Assembly: GCF_017357825.1 (NCBI RefSeq)
Contig: NZ_CP046072.1
Location: 868,001 to 932,000 of the forward strand
DNA from: Sulfurimonas aquatica
GTDB lineage: Bacteria; Campylobacterota; Campylobacteria; Campylobacterales; Sulfurimonadaceae
Length of the DNA stretch: 64,000 nt
Direction: 5' to 3'
Under the pieces are notes generated by a model that was not told the origin of the DNA, did no database searches, and worked only from the letters and a program-made list of their open reading frames with translations. Of the stretch, positions 16,533 through 25,195 are shown piece by piece; within the stretch, counting starts at the first letter, position 1; each line of letters opens with the position of its first letter. The position numbers and the translations under genes were made by a program.

Positions 16533-17307
16533 ATATAACACAGGCACTATTATAAATCAAACGAAAGAATATGAATACCGAATAACAGATAAACATGATG
16601 ATATACTTAAAATATATCTTGGTATTGATGCTCAGGGGTATATTAATGAAGTTTTTGATTATGTAATGGAAAAAGATTTAAGCTTATTAGATAATGAACA
16701 AGATATAAAACTAAAAATAAAAAATTTGGAAAAAAAAATATCAGATATTGATAAAGAAGTAGTTGTTATTAAAACTGCTAAAGTTGGAGATATGACTGAT
16801 GAAGAAGTCGAAGGCGCATTTAAGAGAATAGCTGAACAAGAAGGAGGATTTAGTGGTATGTTTGAATATAATAATCTTTGTTTTGCAAAATATGTGCTTG
16901 AAATGCCAATGCCTAAGTTTATTAAGTATATAAATCTAAGTACAGACATTGCCAAACATGCACAAAGTAACTTTCAAGCTCTAGTATTGTATTACATGAT
17001 AGGAATATTTGATGAACATTATAGTGCTAAAACTTTGATGATTAAATCCAAAAATAAAACAGCAGAAAAAGATTCATTTATAGCATCACTTAATCATCTT
17101 AAAACATTACTTCCTGATTCTATTTTGGACTATGAGTCCGCTATCGATATTATTGATATGAATTTTAAAAATGAAACAGAATATGATAATAAATTTAAAA
17201 GTCGTATTAAGAATAAACTAAAAGAAGCGGGATTTAGTAAAAATAAAATAGATAGGCATATTATGTCTATTTTAGAACAATATATAAAAGTAGGTTCTTT
17301 AAACTAA
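16522..17307 (+). CDS. Hypothetical protein coupled to the integrase gene
   Basis: A 261-residue protein that I do not recognise. I chose the ATG at 16522, because GGAGGT lies eight bases upstream inside the integrase gene; it overlaps the integrase stop by 11 bp. The region around residues 65-90 is a lysine/glutamate-rich coiled coil, and the C-terminus (KSRIKNKLKEAGFSKNKIDR) is basic and helical, which could bind nucleic acid. There are no membrane segments. Tight coupling suggests a job in recombination control, but nothing in the sequence proves it. Confidence 0.65.
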   Translation: MGFKYNTGTIINQTKEYEYRITDKHDDILKIYLGIDAQGYINEVFDYVMEKDLSLLDNEQDIKLKIKNLEKKISDIDKEVVVIKTAKVGDMTDEEVEGAFKRIAEQEGGFSGMFEYNNLCFAKYVLEMPMPKFIKYINLSTDIAKHAQSNFQALVLYYMIGIFDEHYSAKTLMIKSKNKTAEKDSFIASLNHLKTLLPDSILDYESAIDIIDMNFKNETEYDNKFKSRIKNKLKEAGFSKNKIDRHIMSILEQYIKVGSLN

Positions 17308-17493
17308 ATACAATTCTTTTACCCTCCATAACATTACATTCTGTCCTAATATTTAAGAATAGAATGTCTATTCAAACGAATTCAATTCTAGTAAAATTTC
17401 AGCATATTACAACATAGCTTTACTAACTTTAGCATTGGATAGCACATCCTTTTAGTTTAGTCAAATGTATAAATTAAAATATAAGGAATTACT

Positions 17494-17697
17494 ATGACTT
17501 ATGAAGAGTTTTTAGCCATGCTAAGAGACAATTACAATAAGATGCTGCTCACAAAAAAAGAAACAGCAAAAGAGTTAGGTACAAGTGAAGCAACTATTGA
17601 CCGTTTGAGAAAAAATGGACTAATTACATCTAAAAAAGTGCTAGGACAAATAATGTTTTCTATAGATGAAATCGCTCGTTTTTTAACAGTAAGTTAG
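17494..17697 (+). CDS. Excisionase/AlpA-like helix-turn-helix protein
   Basis: A 67-residue DNA-binding protein. The segment LLTKKETAKELGTSEATIDR, then LRKNGLITSKKV and FSIDEIARFL, follows the MerR-type winged HTH used by excisionases (HTH_17) and AlpA-like activators. Such proteins bend attachment-site DNA and direct excision, or activate integrase and satellite genes. AAGGA lies six bases before the ATG. A single gene with long AT-rich flanks, between the integrase unit and the replication/terminase genes, a position typical for a decision regulator. Confidence 0.75.
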   Translation: MTYEEFLAMLRDNYNKMLLTKKETAKELGTSEATIDRLRKNGLITSKKVLGQIMFSIDEIARFLTVS

Positions 17698-17753
17698 TTT
17701 ATATTAGACTTGAACTCTAAAGTAGATATTAAACAATCTTTCTAAAAAAATAT

Positions 17754-17771
17754 AGGAGATGTAAAATGTAA
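17754..17771 (+). other. Shine-Dalgarno followed by a start-stop codon pair (ATGTAA)
   Basis: AGGAG at 17754-17758 is placed seven bases before ATG (17766-17768), which is followed at once by TAA. An equally well spaced case lies at 28313-28329. A minimal open frame like this could be a ribosome-holding minigene or the remains of a decayed gene start. No coding region follows in any frame for about 170 bp. Confidence 0.4.
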
Positions 17772-17940
17772 AAATAATCCTTATTAAATGAGATTAAGAA
17801 GAGAATATTTCTGTGTAGTTACTGAAATTCTACTCTATTAACTCATACAAGTCAATACAACAATGGTTTTTATTCATTATGAATAATCAAAAAAAATAGA
17901 CACATTCTCGATGTCTATTTTTAAGCATAAAGGAAAAATT

Positions 17941-18654
17941 ATGAGAATACAAACTGATAGTATTATTTTTCAACTTCAACATGAAAATGAAGGATCGTTA
18001 CTAATTGCTGAAAGGCTAGCATCACATATGAAATGGAAACTTGAAATTTTAAAATCAATCCCTGTCCGGCCAATAAAAAAGCATAAAGAACTATGGAAAA
18101 AAACCTTTGGGCGAGATATACCTAAAAGTGCTTCTTTTATAGCTATTTTAGAAACATCTAGTGGTATAAAAATTATATTAATTAAATATGGAAATTCTAA
18201 GTTCCTACAAATAGAATTTCATGGTCTTGATGGCCTTACAAAAGATATATATTCTCGTAGTGATAATGCAGTATTATTAAATTCAACGTTAAAAGAATTT
18301 ATTAAATTATGGAATGAGCCTGTAAGGTTAATGCGTTTAGATAGAAGTGTAAACATAGCTGGCCAAAAATGGGAAGATTATACTAATAGTAGACAGCATA
18401 GAAAATTATGTCGTAAACGTAAGCCTGAGTTATTTAAAACAACAACAATATTTTATCAGAATAAAAAAAGAAGATACATTAAAGTACTTGCCTATGATAA
18501 GCAACAGTGTAATGGTCTTGATTATGCTGTTACTCGTATTGAATGTAGATTTTTAGCTCAATACTGGAATAACTTGTCTGGTGAAATATCAAATGTGATT
18601 GATATAGCTATTAAAAAAGCAGATTTGTATATAGAAGAAAAACTATTATATTAA
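17941..18654 (+). CDS. Possible replication initiator (Rep_trans/RstA-like)
   Basis: A 237-residue protein. The ATG at 17941 is preferred to that at 17911 because AAAGGA lies six bases upstream of it. The C-terminal half carries VRLMRLDRSVNI, then TTIFYQNKKRRYIKVLAYDK and YAVTRIECRF. This resembles the D / Y-x-K / R-x-E-x-R series of Rep_trans and filamentous-phage RstA-type initiators, in which a tyrosine nicks the origin. Similarity is weak and read by eye, so a different DNA-binding role is possible. It is followed by about 185 bp without a gene and then the terminase genes. Confidence 0.5.
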   Translation: MRIQTDSIIFQLQHENEGSLLIAERLASHMKWKLEILKSIPVRPIKKHKELWKKTFGRDIPKSASFIAILETSSGIKIILIKYGNSKFLQIEFHGLDGLTKDIYSRSDNAVLLNSTLKEFIKLWNEPVRLMRLDRSVNIAGQKWEDYTNSRQHRKLCRKRKPELFKTTTIFYQNKKRRYIKVLAYDKQQCNGLDYAVTRIECRFLAQYWNNLSGEISNVIDIAIKKADLYIEEKLLY

Positions 18655-18839
18655 GTGTATGTAAAAAGTATTCTATATTAAACACCTACAAAGTATGTTT
18701 AGATGGCGATTGGAGGAGGATGAAAAAGTGTACATGAGATTTAAGTAAAACAGTATTTTAGAGAAAGATGTTAATTTGATAATCAACATAGTCACACAGT
18801 AATGAAGATGATGAAAAATATAGGTATAGGGTAGGTAAC

Positions 18840-19214
18840 ATGTCAAAGCAAGTAACTGAAAAACAACAAAAGTTCTGTGAAGAATTTATGCTTACAAGAA
18901 ATCTTACAAAGTCTGCTCTAGGTGCAGGATACTCTAATACTTTCGCACTTAAAAAATCATATCAACTTATGAATGACCAGAAGATACTTAAGAGGATTGA
19001 AGAGTTGGAAAAAGAGTATTTCACCAACCACTTTAAAACACTTGGTATTAAAGCTGTTGAAGAGTTGATGGTAATCATAAACAGTGGTACTTCAAGTGAG
19101 AAACTTCGTGCCATTGAAATTGCCTTAAAGCTCAATGGTTTTACTCAAGGTATTTCCATAGAAGCCAATACGAATGATATATCTATAAAAGTGAAGTTGC
19201 CAGATGGAATATGA
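18840..19214 (+). CDS. terS: Phage terminase small subunit
   Basis: A 124-residue protein matching the Terminase_2 family. The N-terminus VTEKQQKFCEEFML, then TKSALGAGYS, forms the DNA-binding HTH, and KLRAIEIALKLNG lies in the oligomerisation part. In phages it recognises the packaging site and hands DNA to the large subunit. The stop overlaps the large-subunit gene by 11 bp. In a satellite such a gene would redirect a helper phage's heads to package the element. Confidence 0.85.
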   Translation: MSKQVTEKQQKFCEEFMLTRNLTKSALGAGYSNTFALKKSYQLMNDQKILKRIEELEKEYFTNHFKTLGIKAVEELMVIINSGTSSEKLRAIEIALKLNGFTQGISIEANTNDISIKVKLPDGI

Positions 19215-20460
19215 TATAGATTTATCTAGTGCTAGTGATTTTATGAATAAAAAAGCATATGATATGCTTCATATTTTGGCATCTAGATACATCATTAGTT
19301 ATGGTGGTGCAGGCTCAGGTAAAAGCTATGGAATTACACAATATATTTTGATTATGATCTTAACTTTAGAAGGGCATAGATTTTTAATAGCAAGAAAATA
19401 TGCAACATCTCTGAAACGTTCAGTCTTTCAACTCTTTTTAGATTTAATTTTAGAATGGGGACTATCAGATCTTTTTAAAACCAATCTTACTGATATGACA
19501 ATCACTTGTCTCAATGGTAATAAGATAATGTTTGTCGGCCTAGATGACGTGGAGAAGCTGAAGTCAATAGCAGGTGTTACAGGCATATGGATTGAAGAAG
19601 CCACAGAAGTTACAGTAGAAGATTTTATGCAACTTGATCTTCGTCTTAGAGGTAATACTAAACATCATCTGCAGATTTTACTTTCATTCAATCCTACTTC
19701 ATCTAGATCATGGCTTAAAAAGAGATTCTTTGATAAAAAAGATGATAATGTTCATATTATCCATACTACATATAAAGACAACAAGTTTATTGATGAGCAC
19801 TACAAACAGACACTTGAAAATTTAATAAATCAAGATGATAACTTTCATAAAATCTATGCCTTAGGTAAATGGGGTACCCTGAAAGGACGTATATTTGAAG
19901 AGTATAAGACAATTGATATATTGCCAGAAGATTATCAATTACGTAAGTATGGTTTAGATTTTGGATTTAATGCTCCGATGGCTCTCATTGAGATACGAGA
20001 AGACAATAATAACCTTTATCTATATGAGTGTTACTACAGAACAAAGACTACAACTGATGAGTTAATACAGTATATGAAACAAGAAGGTATATCAACCCGT
20101 GATTCTATTTATTGTGATAGTGCTGAACCTGACCGTATAGAGACGCTTAAAAATGCTGGGTTTAATGCAATAGCAGCAAAGAAGAATGTAAGAGCTGGTA
20201 TTGATGCTGTTAAGTCTAAAAGTCTACATGTATCTAAACAAAGTACTAATCTAATAAAAGAATTTGATAACTATAGCTGGAAAGAAGATAAGGATGGCAA
20301 TAGCTTAGAAGAACCAGTTAAGTTCAATGACCATCTTATGGATGCATTGAGGTATGCTGTATTTACTACAGAGAGACACGCTCGTCAAATTATTGTTAGT
20401 CCAAGAAGAAAGACACGCTTTGCAGGATATGGAGACTATAGTGGATTTAAAGGATTTTAA
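19204..20460 (+). CDS. terL: Phage terminase large subunit (PBSX type)
   Basis: A 418-residue packaging motor. The ATPase part has Walker A SYGGAGSGKS near residue 37 and Walker B GIWIEEATE. The nuclease part has LDFGFNAPMAL, CDSAEPDRIETL and the terminal FNDHLMDALRYAV, which carry the RNase H-like acidic residues. Length and all key motifs are intact, so it appears functional. It overlaps the small subunit. A portal gene normally comes next, but only about 560 bp without a convincing gene follow. Confidence 0.92.
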   Translation: MEYDIDLSSASDFMNKKAYDMLHILASRYIISYGGAGSGKSYGITQYILIMILTLEGHRFLIARKYATSLKRSVFQLFLDLILEWGLSDLFKTNLTDMTITCLNGNKIMFVGLDDVEKLKSIAGVTGIWIEEATEVTVEDFMQLDLRLRGNTKHHLQILLSFNPTSSRSWLKKRFFDKKDDNVHIIHTTYKDNKFIDEHYKQTLENLINQDDNFHKIYALGKWGTLKGRIFEEYKTIDILPEDYQLRKYGLDFGFNAPMALIEIREDNNNLYLYECYYRTKTTTDELIQYMKQEGISTRDSIYCDSAEPDRIETLKNAGFNAIAAKKNVRAGIDAVKSKSLHVSKQSTNLIKEFDNYSWKEDKDGNSLEEPVKFNDHLMDALRYAVFTTERHARQIIVSPRRKTRFAGYGDYSGFKGF

Positions 20461-21024
20461 ATTAGCCATCTTATACACAATTAAATACATAGGCAAAACA
20501 ATACAATAATATTAGGACTATTAAATAATGCTAGAGTTAAGTTAGAGCATTGCAGATGATATTGTCACCGGCAGACCTAAAATAGGCATCCAAGATTATT
20601 GTTAAGTCCTGTTTTTGGATTTATCTCACATAGTCCAAAAGATACCTGTCCATTTTAGGTCCGCTAGTAACACTCAGATAGAAGTATTTGAATGTGTACT
20701 AAATGGATACATGAAAGAACCCACTAAAGAGAATAGAAGTTTAAACGATACAGTCAAGTTGTTAAGAGGCGAGTGCATGTATGCAATAATAAGGTATACA
20801 AGAAGCAGATAGAGAATATATATGGTCATTTTAATATCGTATTATGTAACTAAATATAATATTAAATAAAATTATAATACTTAAAAGAACTAATTACATT
20901 ATTTTAAGTTTATGATTTGTTTTAAAAAGATAATATATGTTAATTGAAGTAATAATGTTATTTCTGCTAATAGTTTAAAATAAAGGATAAACCATGAAAA
21001 TATCAAAAGTATTAAGTAGCGATA
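20461..21024 (+). other. Gap with possible decayed coding remnants after terL
   Basis: No convincing intact gene. Short frames occur, for example one reading IADDIVTGRPKIGIQDYC before a stop (around 20550-20605), and a 65-codon TTG frame at 20615-20812 without a ribosome binding site. Both could be debris of a portal or other head gene. The last 200 bp are very AT-rich. At 20984-21015, AAAGGA is followed by a six-codon frame (MKYQKY, stop) just before the next gene. Confidence 0.35.
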
Positions 21025-21339
21025 ATGAGTAAAAAATTAATTACAATAATATCTATATTTATTCTTTCAATAGTATTTCTATCTCAGATTACTTTGTTTG
21101 TTATTCAACCAATGGGAGCAATACCAAAGGGCAAAACATTGGTAATATGGAAATTAAACAAGACTAATTTTATAGATAGTGCAGATGCAATGTGTGTAAG
21201 AGAAACTGGCAGTTTAAATATATTATGTAGAGGTATGATGATGTCCGCAGTAATAAGTAAAAGTTCTGTACTTATGAAATTACCTTATAGTAGCTCACTA
21301 TATAGCATATCAACAGGTGGAAAGGAGTATAGCAGGTAA
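21025..21339 (+). CDS. Small membrane-anchored protein of unknown function
   Basis: A 104-residue protein with one N-terminal hydrophobic helix (LITIISIFILSIVFLSQITLFVI), then a polar part with two cysteines (AMCVRETGSLNILCRG). The helix may anchor the rest outside the cytoplasm. No family is recognised. It has no ribosome binding site of its own; a tiny six-codon frame with a good one ends ten bases upstream, so translation may depend on that. Its stop overlaps the next ATG (TAATG). Confidence 0.5.
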   Translation: MSKKLITIISIFILSIVFLSQITLFVIQPMGAIPKGKTLVIWKLNKTNFIDSADAMCVRETGSLNILCRGMMMSAVISKSSVLMKLPYSSSLYSISTGGKEYSR

Positions 21340-21617
21340 TGGAAATAATTTTTTATGGAATGATATTAGGAGTAATACCAGCAATGATAGCTCAATCTAA
21401 AGGTCGTTCTTTTTTACTATGGTGGTTTTATGGAGCAATGATTTTTATAATAGCACTCCCCCATTCACTACTTATATCTAAAGACCAAAAATCAATAGAT
21501 GAGCAGTCATTATCAGAAGGTATGAAAAAGTGTCCTTATTGTGCTGAACTTATTAGAAAAGAAGCAACTATATGTAGATATTGTCAAAAAGAACAAACAA
21601 CTAAAGAGGAAATATAA
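21339..21617 (+). CDS. Membrane protein with C-terminal zinc ribbon
   Basis: A 92-residue protein with two hydrophobic segments (IIFYGMILGVIPAMIA and LLWWFYGAMIFIIALP) followed by a zinc-ribbon motif, KKCPYCAELIRKEATICRYC (CxxC-x11-CxxC). Small proteins of this layout are common in prophages and islands; their roles are unknown. Translationally coupled to the genes on both sides (TAATG before, TAA followed directly by ATG after), so it belongs to a small membrane-protein operon. Confidence 0.65.
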   Translation: MEIIFYGMILGVIPAMIAQSKGRSFLLWWFYGAMIFIIALPHSLLISKDQKSIDEQSLSEGMKKCPYCAELIRKEATICRYCQKEQTTKEEI

Positions 21618-22005
21618 ATGAAAAACAGATTCTTAATATTAGCATTAGTAGTACCAATGTTATTAATAGCAGGAAATGCTAAGGATAGAAATAGACAATA
21701 ATGAAAAGTATAATTCGACAGGCTCCTCTTATGTTGATTATGAAGAGATTAGTTCACTAATAAAAGGATTGAAATATATTGAGTCTATTACAAAAAATCC
21801 CACAAAACTTAAGAATTATGAAGCAATATATAAAACAAATGGTGAACTTGAGATAACAAATTTCAATTCCAGTAGTGGAAACTTAGTTGCAGTTCAAGCA
21901 GGTAGATATAGTGGTAAATCTATATATCTAGAATTAAGTCAAGTCAAAGAGTTAAAAGCAATTCTTAGTGAAGCATATACAAAAATAAAATCAATGAAAA
22001 AATAA
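21618..22005 (+). pseudogene. Exported protein gene with an apparent frameshift
   Basis: AGAGGA lies seven bases before an ATG at 21618 that encodes a clean signal peptide (MKNRFLILALVVPMLLIAG) but runs into TAA at 21699-21701. A frame shifted relative to it, open from 21676 to 22005, encodes 109 residues (for example STGSSYVDYEEISSLIKGLKY split over two strands, and YSGKSIYLELSQVKEL). That frame has no ribosome binding site of its own. The simplest reading is one secreted protein of about 125 residues broken by a small indel near 21680-21700. A sequencing error would look the same. No family is recognised. Confidence 0.5.
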
Positions 22006-22093
22006 ACGTGTTTCATGGAAACATCATAATTTAGATTGTTTATGTAAGAATAAATTAGTAATAAAATGTAAATAACTTAGAAAAGGTTCTTTT

Positions 22094-22487
22094 GTGTTGA
22101 AAATTAGTAAGGTCGAATTAGTTATATTCTTAATTTCGTTGGTTGTGACTACAATTTTTTATTTTAGTAATCAGAATATGGCTTCTTTTCTTATTATTCC
22201 TCTTGCATTTGTTGCTACATGGATTTATATGATGCCAACAGTAATAGCTGAAAAGAGAGCATCCAAGCCTTTTTCTTATAGGAGTGCTGAATTTTTTATT
22301 AGGATTTACACTTTTAGTATGGGTAGCTTGTTTTATATGGGCTTCTACAAATAGAAATGAGGAATCGAATAATTCAATAAGAATAAATATTGCAGAAGAA
22401 ATTGAAAAATTAGATGTATTAAGAAAAAAAGGATTACTAACGGATGAAGAATTTAAGCAACAGAAATTGAAAATATTAAACTCTTAA
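22094..22487 (+). pseudogene. Superinfection-immunity-type membrane protein with SHOCT domain, frameshifted
   Basis: The 5' frame (GTG at 22094, AAAAGG seven bases before) encodes two hydrophobic helices and PTVIAEKRASKPF. The other frame then continues LIGVLNFLLGFTLLVWVACF and, after a linker, a SHOCT-like end (EEIEKLDVLRKKGLLTDEEF). Together these fit the superinfection-immunity membrane family (PF14373-like), whose phage T4 member Imm blocks DNA injection. Removing one T from the five-T run at 22270-22274 joins the frames. So it is a one-base frameshift: mutation, slippage control or sequencing error. Confidence 0.65.
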
Positions 22488-22816
22488 TAGCCTCTTTAAG
22501 CTTCTAAAATAAAAGTCAAGAGAACTTGCATTATGTTAACCACTAAATCCCTATAAAAGCCACTTTAAGGTTTAAATTTCAATAATTAGTATTCTATGTG
22601 TTATTCTTAAGAGGGTAAAAAAGGATAAAACCCTAAATATAGGGATTTGCTACTTTAAGAAATAAAGTTTTTGTGAGTTTAAGTTTTACTGCTCCTTTAT
22701 GGACTTTACTTCCATACATTGTAGCTCAAAATTAATATTAACCTTTTATATTAAAAAAGCTATTTGTAAGTAAATATGTAATACTGTTATATAAAATTAA
22801 CTTACAATGGACAAAC
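22488..22816. other. Gene-free stretch with an inverted repeat
   Basis: No coding frame is convincing. AAATCCCTATA (22545-22555) recurs inverted as TATAGGGATTT (22638-22648), and the local hairpin CCCTA-AATA-TAGGG lies at 22631-22644. Both copies are followed on the plus strand by a C(C/T)ACTTTAAG sequence. It may form a structured RNA or be a regulator site. Confidence 0.35.
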
Positions 22817-23497
22817 ATGATATACAAGAAACTAAATTTTATAATACCTGTAGTAATAGCATCAGGATTAATGTTGTCTGGGTGTAACTCAGGACCAAAA
22901 CCTACATTAGTGCATATACCTTCATTGAAAACTATATCAAAAGCTGAGATTGGACAGAATATGTTTGAAAGTATTTATGCTGTTTATAAGCATGAAAATG
23001 AGGTGAAATTCTTAGATAACATAGACAAAAGTAAATATACATATGATAGTGATAGATATACATTTTATATGAAAAAAATAGATAATCAATGTGTAATGAT
23101 TAGAGAGAATGGTCGTACCCATCTATATGATAAAAATTGTGATGGTGTATTTACTCATGGAAATAATGATTTATTTAGTGATGGAAAACTTGATAAGGAA
23201 GTGAGATATACAACTGTTCCAGCTAAACCTAGTAGTATACTACCAAGTTCATGGAAATATGATGTCTTGTATCAAGGTAAAATTGAAAACAAGCTGAACA
23301 TAACATTTCGTGAATACTATTACTCACCTACAGTTCGTAATTTTATGATACGAGATTCGTTTACACAAAATATACAGTATGAACTTAATGAAAATGGTAA
23401 GGCAATGATTGGTTTTAAAGGCTTGAGAATCAAAGTACTAAAAGCAACAAATTTGGATATTGAATATCAAGTAATTAAAGATTATGACAAGATATAG
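22817..23497 (+). CDS. Putative lipoprotein of unknown function
   Basis: A 226-residue protein with a lipoprotein signal ending LMLSGC (lipidated Cys near residue 23). The mature part is charged and probably mostly beta, with NQCVMIRENGRTHLYDKNCD giving a possible disulfide pair. No family is recognised. The next lipoprotein gene starts ten bases after its stop, so the pair are co-transcribed. Codon use is as AT-rich as the rest of the element. Confidence 0.6.
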   Translation: MIYKKLNFIIPVVIASGLMLSGCNSGPKPTLVHIPSLKTISKAEIGQNMFESIYAVYKHENEVKFLDNIDKSKYTYDSDRYTFYMKKIDNQCVMIRENGRTHLYDKNCDGVFTHGNNDLFSDGKLDKEVRYTTVPAKPSSILPSSWKYDVLYQGKIENKLNITFREYYYSPTVRNFMIRDSFTQNIQYELNENGKAMIGFKGLRIKVLKATNLDIEYQVIKDYDKI

Positions 23498-23507
23498 AAG
23501 GAAGATT

Positions 23508-24089
23508 ATGACAAAGTTATTATTAATAGCCTTACTAATGGTCAGTTTATTACTTACTGCTTGTGGTGGTGGAGATTCTACTACTGGTACAAATACTTCA
23601 GACTATCTGATAGTAGCTGGGAATACTAAAGGTTTTGAAATGAAATCAAATGGTAAAGTTTTATCAGGTGGTACAGGTTGCATTAGTGCTAGGATATATG
23701 ATAGTAATGCTAATAGCCTTGCTCTAAGTAATAAAGTCGTAGACCTCACTCCAGGAACATATACTGCTGTATTTACTTCAAGGAGTAGTACATCACCAAA
23801 TTCAATTGGTGCATTATATACAACTGAATCTACTTTTCAGGTTCCAGCTGTAATTTATAATAACCTTTATTCAATCACTGCAGGTACTACACAACTATAC
23901 AAACTTACCATATCACAAACTACATCTTTTGCAATGAGTAGAACACAAACAGCTTCAAGTTTATATGATGAAAATTTAAACTACATCACCACTTCAGATA
24001 CATTTACATTAAATACAGGAACTTATTATTTATTAGCATATTCAATTAACTGTGGCGTTGCAGGTAGTTTCAATATGGCTGAACTTTAA
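23508..24089 (+). CDS. Putative secreted lipoprotein, Ser/Thr-rich
   Basis: A 193-residue protein. The ATG at 23508 is chosen because AGAAGGA lies just upstream and it opens a textbook lipoprotein signal (LLIALLMVSLLLTACGGG); an earlier frame start at 23484 lacks both. The mature part is rich in Ser, Thr and Gly with repeated LYxL and TxxTFT-like strands, suggesting a beta-sandwich. No family is recognised. It is the second gene of a lipoprotein pair. Confidence 0.6.
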   Translation: MTKLLLIALLMVSLLLTACGGGDSTTGTNTSDYLIVAGNTKGFEMKSNGKVLSGGTGCISARIYDSNANSLALSNKVVDLTPGTYTAVFTSRSSTSPNSIGALYTTESTFQVPAVIYNNLYSITAGTTQLYKLTISQTTSFAMSRTQTASSLYDENLNYITTSDTFTLNTGTYYLLAYSINCGVAGSFNMAEL

Positions 24090-24169
24090 CATCTAAATAC
24101 ATGAGATAGTTACAAGGCTAGAGAAGATAAAGGCTCAAAAAGAGTACCAAGTAACCAAGGGATAATGAA

Positions 24170-25195
24170 ATGATATTAGATGGTCTATATCTATATAGAT
24201 ATGCTAACAGTGATAGAATTGAATTAAATGGGATTCACAGTAAAGAATCAATTATTGAACTGATGGTAGACGAATGGATTTACTATATGGAATGTCATAA
24301 ATGCGGTAAATCAGACTATTGTAAATACACGGAACCACATAATGTTAACCCTGATAAAAAAGCTGAAATTAAATGTGGAGTTGCAAAAGATTTTATTACT
24401 AATTATATAAATAACACTTTTGATAGTATCGAAGATTTAGAGATTGAACAAAAGCAAGCTTATTTAGATACAGCTTATTACTTATCTCAATATGTACAAA
24501 GTGCAGAAATAGGTATTGGTACTTTGATAAATGAAGATTATTTAAGTGTATGGGGAGAGTTTGCACCTGCACTGTATGGTTTTACTAAAGAGCCATTAGA
24601 TTATTTAAACAAAGCTCATAAAGAAATGAAGCATGTAGGAATGTTTAGAAGTAAAAAGAGTTTGATATTAGTTGAAGGCTATAGTGAAAATATTTTTGTA
24701 GATAATTTTTCTGACATCAAGGTAGTGAATTATGAAGGAGAAGGTAGAATAAGATACGACAAGATAGAATTTTTAGTGCAAGAATATCAAGAAGATGGTT
24801 ACGAAGTTTATTTACAATCTGATATGGATGGAAAACCACATAATGACAAAGTAAACAAAATAATTAATGGAGGATTAATAAAAGAAGAAAATATATTTCA
24901 ATTTAAACACGACTTTGAATCCTCCATTCCAGCAAAACTTTTTTATACAATACTAATAGATAACGAATTGATTAGTGATACATTTGAAAACTTTGAAGAA
25001 GGTATAGATTTACAACGAGGTATAGTTCATTATGTTGAGACGAAATATGATATTAGTATTAATAAAAGAATGATAGCAACTGAAGTTAGTTTAGCAATAC
25101 ATAAATATTCTAGAAGAAGAAACCTATATCAAGATGAAAGGTTTTTAGATACTGAAATAGGAAAGTTTTGGAATTTTATAAGGAAAGTAAACTAA
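24170..25195 (+). CDS. Stand-alone TOPRIM-domain protein, OLD-nuclease-like
   Basis: A 341-residue protein. The first 160 residues are helical with four cysteines (42, 45, 51, 69) that could bind zinc or an iron-sulfur centre. From 163 the pattern KSLILVEGYSENIFVDNF gives the catalytic glutamate (Glu169) of an OLD-type TOPRIM. SDMDG (Asp218, Asp220) gives the metal-binding DxD, and KHDFESSIP gives the downstream acidic strand. OLD-family TOPRIMs are nucleases usually fused to an ABC-type ATPase; no such ATPase is present here. AAGG lies nine bases before the ATG. A thermonuclease gene begins directly after its stop, and a PD-(D/E)XK-like gene follows that. Confidence 0.65.
   Translation: MILDGLYLYRYANSDRIELNGIHSKESIIELMVDEWIYYMECHKCGKSDYCKYTEPHNVNPDKKAEIKCGVAKDFITNYINNTFDSIEDLEIEQKQAYLDTAYYLSQYVQSAEIGIGTLINEDYLSVWGEFAPALYGFTKEPLDYLNKAHKEMKHVGMFRSKKSLILVEGYSENIFVDNFSDIKVVNYEGEGRIRYDKIEFLVQEYQEDGYEVYLQSDMDGKPHNDKVNKIINGGLIKEENIFQFKHDFESSIPAKLFYTILIDNELISDTFENFEEGIDLQRGIVHYVETKYDISINKRMIATEVSLAIHKYSRRRNLYQDERFLDTEIGKFWNFIRKVN

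Noticed and set aside
20615-20812. 65-codon frame starting with TTG after terL
   Set aside because: No ribosome binding site, a start codon inside a T-run and no recognisable motif; treated as possible gene debris.
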